A DNA stretch of 34,996 nt from Streptomyces longispororuber (GTDB taxonomy: Bacteria; Actinomycetota; Actinomycetes; Streptomycetales; Streptomycetaceae): contig NZ_JAMOLN010000105.1 in assembly GCF_024448165.1 (NCBI RefSeq), forward strand, positions 1-34,996, given 5' to 3'. Below the pieces are notes generated by a model. It did not search any database, was not told the DNA's origin, and saw only the letters and a list, made by a program, of their open reading frames with translations. A program made the translations under genes and the position numbers. This document shows, piece by piece, positions 31,282-34,996 of the stretch. Position 1 is the first letter of the stretch. The number at the start of each line of letters is the position of its first letter.

Positions 31282-31298
31282 GCGGTCGAGGGCTGAGC
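31269..31298. repeat. 15-bp tandem duplication over the VOC stop codon
   Basis: CGTCGAGGGCTGAGC (31269-31283) is followed directly by GGTCGAGGGCTGAGC (31284-31298), with one mismatch. The first copy contains the last codons and the TGA stop. The second copy provides an identical out-of-gene copy with its own TGA. Confidence 0.8.
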
Positions 31299-31334
31299 AA
31301 CTGCCCTGCGGGGAGCCGTGCTTAGCATGGGCGG

Positions 31335-32492
31335 GTGCCGACATCACCGCAGTCACCCGAGCCCGCCCAGCCGCCCGTCACCACCACCGACCGCGAGATC
31401 GAGACGCTCGCGGAGTTCGACGAGGCCGCCGCACGCGGCACGCTCGCCGGGCACCGGGTGCAGGCCGTCGATCTGACGGGCCGCACCGAGGAACTGCTCG
31501 CCGTCGAGACGGCGGGCGCCATATTCCTCGGCTGCCCGATGGACCCGGCGGCGGCCGCGCGGGTCAGGGCCCGCGGCGCCCTGGTCTTCCCGCCGGTCCC
31601 GGGTCTCCCGTTCGACCCGTACCGCGGCCACCTCTACTCCCCCGACGAGCTGTTCGACGGCCTGTCGGGGGAGGACGGGTACGCGGCGACGCCGGACGCC
31701 CGGGCGTACGACTGGTTCCAGCACACCAAGGCCGACGGGGACGTGTTCGCGTCGATGCTGCGCGCCGTCCACGACGACTCGGTCTCCGACGCCCTCGACG
31801 AACGGCTCGCGGGGGCCCGGGTGGTGGGCGTCATGGGCGGACACGCGATGGCCCGCGGCACGGACGCGTACGCGGGCGCCGCCCGGCTCGGCCGCTCCCT
31901 GGCCCGGTCCGGGCTCACGGTGGCGACGGGCGGCGGACCCGGCGCGATGGAGGCGGCGAACCTGGGGGCGTACGCGGCGCCGTTCGCCGACCCGATGCTC
32001 GACGAGGCGCTCCAACTCCTGGCGAAGGCACCGTCGTTCACGCCGTCGGTCACGGACTGGGCGGGCGCGGCGTTCGAGGTGCGCGGCCGCTGGCCGGGCG
32101 GCGGCGACTCGATCGGCATCCCCACCTGGTTCTACGGCCACGAGCCGCCGAACGCGTTCGCGCAGCACCTGGCCAAGTACTTCGCGAACGCCACCCGTGA
32201 GGACGGCCTGCTGGCCCGGTCGAACGCGGGCGTGATCTTCCTCCCGGGTGCGGCGGGCACGGTCCAGGAGATCTTCGACAACGCCACGCCGAACTACTAC
32301 GAGTCGCGCGGCGAGCCGACGCCGATGGTCCTCGTCGACCGCGCCCACTGGACGGAGCGGCTGCCGGCCTGGCCGCTGCTGCGGTCCCTGGCGCGCGAGC
32401 GGGCGATGGAGTCCCGGATCGCGCTGGTCGATTCGGTGGAGGAGGCGGCCGACGCGGTACGCCGTCTCGGGTCAAGCGCAGGTCAAGACTAA
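31335..32492 (+). CDS. LOG-family (TIGR00730-like) Rossmann protein
   Basis: This is a 385-residue protein. The C-terminal two thirds hold the LOG/lysine-decarboxylase-like fold: VVGVMGGHAMARG, a nucleotide-type loop VATGGGPGAMEAAN, and the family motif LPGAAGTVQEIFDNA, which replaces PGGxGTxxE with PGAxGTxxE while keeping the catalytic Glu. Cytokinin-riboside phosphoribohydrolase activity is known in short LOG proteins, but this long form with an extra N-terminal domain of about 150 residues is not assigned. GTG 31335 lacks a ribosome binding site. TAGCAT stands exactly 6 nt upstream, the best leaderless candidate in the window. Confidence 0.85.
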   Translation: MPTSPQSPEPAQPPVTTTDREIETLAEFDEAAARGTLAGHRVQAVDLTGRTEELLAVETAGAIFLGCPMDPAAAARVRARGALVFPPVPGLPFDPYRGHLYSPDELFDGLSGEDGYAATPDARAYDWFQHTKADGDVFASMLRAVHDDSVSDALDERLAGARVVGVMGGHAMARGTDAYAGAARLGRSLARSGLTVATGGGPGAMEAANLGAYAAPFADPMLDEALQLLAKAPSFTPSVTDWAGAAFEVRGRWPGGGDSIGIPTWFYGHEPPNAFAQHLAKYFANATREDGLLARSNAGVIFLPGAAGTVQEIFDNATPNYYESRGEPTPMVLVDRAHWTERLPAWPLLRSLARERAMESRIALVDSVEEAADAVRRLGSSAGQD

Positions 32493-32512
32493 CTCCCTTG
32501 TCCCTCATGGTA

Positions 32513-32542
32513 TTGACGCTGCGTCACTGGCACTTGTAAACG
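32513..32542 (+). promoter_or_regulatory. Candidate promoter of the LAETG protein
   Basis: TTGACG (32513-32518) with an 18-nt spacer and TAAACG (32537-32542) is the best promoter-like pair in the 139-bp gap. The -35 is good; the -10 lacks the final T. The leader would be about 85 nt. Confidence 0.4.
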
Positions 32543-32631
32543 TGAGGGGACCGTGAGGGTGCTGAGGCAGGAGCCGTGGTGCTCCCTCACCGCACCCCCC
32601 TCATCTGCACGAGATCCCGTGAAGGACGACT

Positions 32632-33288
32632 GTGTCCGTAACCCCCCGTATATCCGCACGCACCGTGCGCCTGGCCGGCGTCGCGTGTGCCGCGACGGCC
32701 CTGACCCTCGGCGTCGCCGGCACCGCCTCGGCGTGCAACATCAGCGAGTTCTCCGCCGAAGCGTCCTGCACCGGTGAGCAGGGCGTCATCACCGTCGTCG
32801 ACAAGGACGCCTCCGGCACGCCGGCGACCGTCACCGTCTTCCTCGGTGACAAGCAGATCGGCTCCCAGGACGTGAAGGGCACCCGCGAGGGCGCCACCGT
32901 GACGTTCAAGGAGGACTGGCAGCCGAACGCGACGTACCGCGTGCACGTCAAGGCCGGCAACCTCGTCGACGAGGACATCACGCCGAACCTGACCACGCCG
33001 TCCAAGGCCTGCGCGACGACGACCGCGACCCCGTCGCCGTCGTCGCCCGCGCCGAGCACCTCGGCTCCGTCCGAGTCGGCGAAGCCGACCCCGTCGGCGC
33101 CCGAGTCCACCACCCCGGCGGCCCCGGCCCCGAGCAACTCCGCCTCCCCGGCGGGCGGTTCGGACAACCTCGCCGAGACCGGCGCGAGCTCCAACACCGG
33201 TCTCTTCGCCGGCATCGCGGCGGCGCTGGTCGTCGCGGGCGGCGGCGTGGTCTTCGCCCTGCGCAAGCGGGGCACGGCCAAGGGCTGA
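32632..33288 (+). CDS. Sortase-anchored secreted protein (LAETG)
   Basis: This is a 218-residue surface protein. It has a signal peptide (about 1-34), a small extracellular beta-rich domain with cysteines at C35, C46 and C127, and a stalk rich in Pro/Ser/Thr/Ala (residues 128-178). The wall-anchor signal is LAETG (180-184), followed by a hydrophobic helix (GLFAGIAAALVVAGGGVVFAL) and a basic tail (RKRGTAKG). LAxTG is the motif of class E sortases of Streptomyces, so it should be covalently joined to peptidoglycan. GTG 32632 follows GAAGGA. The N-terminal mature domain (CNISEFSAEASCTGEQGVITVVD) has no known function I can name. Confidence 0.93.
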   Translation: MSVTPRISARTVRLAGVACAATALTLGVAGTASACNISEFSAEASCTGEQGVITVVDKDASGTPATVTVFLGDKQIGSQDVKGTREGATVTFKEDWQPNATYRVHVKAGNLVDEDITPNLTTPSKACATTTATPSPSSPAPSTSAPSESAKPTPSAPESTTPAAPAPSNSASPAGGSDNLAETGASSNTGLFAGIAAALVVAGGGVVFALRKRGTAKG

Positions 33289-33291
33289 TCA

Positions 33292-33310
33292 CTCCGGACG
33301 GTCGTCCGAG
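33292..33310. terminator. Hairpin between convergent LAETG and glycosyltransferase genes
   Basis: CGGACG and CGTCCG (33295-33308) form a short stem with the flanking CTC/GAG. It lies in the 28-bp gap, so it may end transcription from both sides. Confidence 0.5.
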
Positions 33311-33316
33311 GCGGTA

Positions 33317-34456
33317 TCACCGGCCGAGCATCGCGGCCAGCGCCTCGTACGACCGTCCCCAGTCCCACTCCCTGCACACCCGTTCGCGCCCCGCGGCCCC
33401 CATGGCGCGCGCCGACTCCGGGTTCAGGAGCAGCCGTACGAGGCGGTCGGCGACGGCGGCGGGCGACCTGCCGTCGACCACGTACCCGCCCTCCCCCTCG
33501 CGCACGGCGTCCGGCGCGCCCCCGGAGTCACCCGCCACGACGGGCAGACCCGCGGCGGCGGCCTCCAGGAACACGATGCCGAGCCCCTCCACCTCCAGAC
33601 CCGCCTTCCGGGTCCTGCACGGCATGGCGAAGACGTCCGCGGCGGCGTAGTACGCGGGCAGGTCCGCGTGCGCCCGCCCACCGGCGAACACCACGTCGTC
33701 CGGCACCCCGTGCTCGGCGGCGAGCCGGCGGAGCCTGCGCTCGTACCCGCCGGACCCCACCAGCAGGAGCCGTGCGCCGGGCACCACGCGGCGCACCATC
33801 GGCAGCGCCGCCACCAGGACGTCCTGCCCCTTGCGCGGCACGAGCCGGGCGGCGCACAGCACGACCGGCGTCCGCGCGCCGATCCCGTGCCGGGCGCGCA
33901 CCGGCCGCGGGTCGAGCCCCGGCCGGAAGACGTCGGTGTCGACGCCGGGGACCAGCCGGGCGAGGGCGGTCCCCGCCGGCAGCACGGGGGCGATGGCCCG
34001 GCGGGTGCGTTCTCCCAGGTACGTGACGACGTCCGCCCCGGCGCCGACCCTGCGCAGCAGCGAGCGCGCGCCGGGCGCCTTGGCCCACCACACCTCGTGG
34101 CCGTGCGTGGTGGCGACGACGCGCCGCACCCCGGCATCCCGGCGCAGCGCCCCGGCGAGCAGACCGAGCGGTGCGGCGGCGCCGAACCAGACGCTGTCGC
34201 AGCGGAACCGGCGGGCGAGCGCCACGGCCCGCTCGGCGGTGCCCCGGGTGGGCAGGAGGGTACGGGCCGCGTCGCGGACGACGGGGTGCGGCAGGCTCAG
34301 GTCGTACGCCTCGGCGCCCGGCTCGGCCGAGGTGTACACGACGACGTCGTCCGGCCCGAAGCGCCGCACCAGTCCGTCGACGAAGACCTCGATGCCGCCC
34401 TGCCGCGGCGGCAGGTCGTTGGTGACGACGAGGGTGCGCTTCCTGGTGTGCGTCAT
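33317..34456 (-). CDS. GT4 glycosyltransferase, PimB'-like mannosyltransferase
   Basis: This is a 379-residue GT-B glycosyltransferase of family 4. The N-terminal acceptor domain starts VVTNDLPPRQGGIEVFVDGLVRR, with THGHEVWW. The C-terminal nucleotide-sugar domain has AARLVPRKGQDVLVAAL, LLLVGSGGYERRL, and the sugar-phosphate EX7E block in GLEVEGLGIVFLEAAAAGLPVVAGDSGGAPDAV. This spacing (TRKAGLEVEGLGIVFLEA) is the one seen in the phosphatidylinositol mannosyltransferase PimB'. I infer GDP-mannose-dependent mannosylation of a phosphoinositide lipid or related acceptor. ATG 34456 overlaps the upstream stop as ATGA, so it is translationally coupled to the polytopic gene before it. Confidence 0.9.
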   Translation of the reverse strand: MTHTRKRTLVVTNDLPPRQGGIEVFVDGLVRRFGPDDVVVYTSAEPGAEAYDLSLPHPVVRDAARTLLPTRGTAERAVALARRFRCDSVWFGAAAPLGLLAGALRRDAGVRRVVATTHGHEVWWAKAPGARSLLRRVGAGADVVTYLGERTRRAIAPVLPAGTALARLVPGVDTDVFRPGLDPRPVRARHGIGARTPVVLCAARLVPRKGQDVLVAALPMVRRVVPGARLLLVGSGGYERRLRRLAAEHGVPDDVVFAGGRAHADLPAYYAAADVFAMPCRTRKAGLEVEGLGIVFLEAAAAGLPVVAGDSGGAPDAVREGEGGYVVDGRSPAAVADRLVRLLLNPESARAMGAAGRERVCREWDWGRSYEALAAMLGR

Positions 34457-34996
34457 GCCCGGACCCCCTGACGTCGGTCGGCGCACCGGGGCACGGCCCA
34501 CAGCACGAGCGGATACACGAGATAGCCGAACCGGGACGCGGGCATCAGCAGCATCGCGGCCCCGAGCCCCACGGCGAGCCGGTCGGCGGCGGCCCGCACC
34601 GTGCGCGGCGGCCGGACGGCGAGCGACCCCGCCACCGCCACGGCGGCCGACGCGAGCAGGGCGACGGCGAGCCCGGCGCCCCCGTCGACGTGGGTGGCGA
34701 GGAGCCGTCCCGGCAGCGGGCTGTCGGCGGGCGACGCCAACTCGCCCAGGCCGAGCGGGAAGCGGACGACGTTGTCGTAGAGGGCGTGCGGTGCGCCGAG
34801 GGCCACGGGCCCCACGCCGACGGCGACGACGCCGAGCGCTGTCAGCGCGAGCCGGGTCCCCGCGCCGCGGTGGGCCCGCGCGTCGGGAGCCGCGGAGCCG
34901 TACCGGCCGGTGGCTCCGGCGCGGCGCGGGCCCGCCCCGATCAGCGACGGCGCGGCGCGCAGCCCGTCACCCGCCCGCGCGCGGCCCGCGCTCGCG
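34453..34996 (-). CDS. Polytopic GT87-like (DUF2029) mannosyltransferase, C-terminal part
   Basis: This frame is open to the window edge, so the 5' part is missing. About 180 residues are visible: hydrophobic segments (LALTALGVVAVGVGPVAL, GAGLAVALLASAAVAVAGSLAV, LAVGLGAAMLLMPASRFGYLVYPLVLWAV) and the stretch LYDNVVRFPLGLGELASPADSPLPGRLLA, which I recognise as typical of the last external loop of GT87/DUF2029 membrane mannosyltransferases of actinomycetes. Such enzymes use polyprenyl-phosphate mannose. Coupling with the PimB'-like gene supports a joint role in lipid-linked mannan or glycolipid synthesis. An internal GTG at 34815 is not the true start, since family-like sequence continues before it. 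Confidence 0.75.
   Translation of the reverse strand, partial: ASAGRARAGDGLRAAPSLIGAGPRRAGATGRYGSAAPDARAHRGAGTRLALTALGVVAVGVGPVALGAPHALYDNVVRFPLGLGELASPADSPLPGRLLATHVDGGAGLAVALLASAAVAVAGSLAVRPPRTVRAAADRLAVGLGAAMLLMPASRFGYLVYPLVLWAVPRCADRRQGVRA

Noticed and set aside
341..33288. Possible TTA (bldA-dependent) leucine codons
   Set aside because: The few TTA/TAA triplets I noticed were intergenic or out of frame (for example at about 9837, where the frame reads Tyr TAC). The scan was by eye and is not exhaustive.
1..34996. Signs of CRISPR, phage, IS element, tRNA or horizontally acquired island
   Set aside because: No regular repeat-spacer pattern, transposase or integrase motif, or cloverleaf was seen, and base composition is uniform.

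Overview
This window is a chromosomal segment of a high-GC actinomycete, almost certainly a Streptomyces. The evidence is extreme GC at third codon positions, many GTG and TTG starts, Tat-type lipoproteins, an LAETG sortase substrate, a DasR-type site in front of a chitinase, and many probable leaderless genes. As far as I remember, the gene order resembles the S. coelicolor region around SCO5650-SCO5677. That comparison is from memory and was not checked. I see no tRNA, rRNA, phage, IS element or CRISPR. It looks like ordinary core chromosome rather than an island.

The main theme is polyamine/GABA catabolism, split over three loci. (1) gabT at the left edge. (2) A tightly coupled minus-strand operon (12351 down to 5161): gamma-aminobutyraldehyde dehydrogenase, potD, potA, potB, potC and an FAD-dependent amine/gamma-glutamylputrescine oxidase-like enzyme. 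(3) At 24.7-28.7 kb, a second aldehyde dehydrogenase (with a DUF1990 gene) diverges from an Lrp/AsnC regulator and a putrescine-type class III aminotransferase. An orphan second PotD-like lipoprotein lies at 18.6-19.8 kb. Together they would import putrescine or spermidine, oxidise or transaminate it to 4-aminobutyraldehyde, oxidise that to GABA and hand GABA to GabT. No gamma-glutamyl-polyamine ligase or hydrolase is in the window.

Between these loci are: a PAP2-family membrane phosphatase; a secreted GH18 chitinase with a dre operator; a small conserved protein with a structured leader; a NADAR-domain protein; a DUF4190 membrane protein; an adenosine-deaminase-family enzyme, probably the futalosine-pathway deaminase; a GDPD; a divergent reductase/HxlR pair; a secreted serine hydrolase; an HXXEE membrane protein; an XRE regulator divergent from an aldo/keto reductase; and a two-component system next to a small secreted protein. 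The right end holds an unusual ABC ATPase/permease pair, a VOC protein, a LOG-family protein, an LAETG-anchored surface protein, and a coupled pair of mannosyltransferase-like genes that runs off the end.

The most notable non-genic signals are: a leader hairpin that sequesters a Shine-Dalgarno sequence (5001-5061); a 13-bp perfect inverted repeat behind gabT; a 14-bp tandem duplication that frameshifts a small gene (24518-24545); two further short tandem duplications lying on stop codons; operator-like inverted repeats upstream of the polyamine and two-component genes; and a recurring -10 hexamer 6-8 nt in front of the start codon at ten or more genes.
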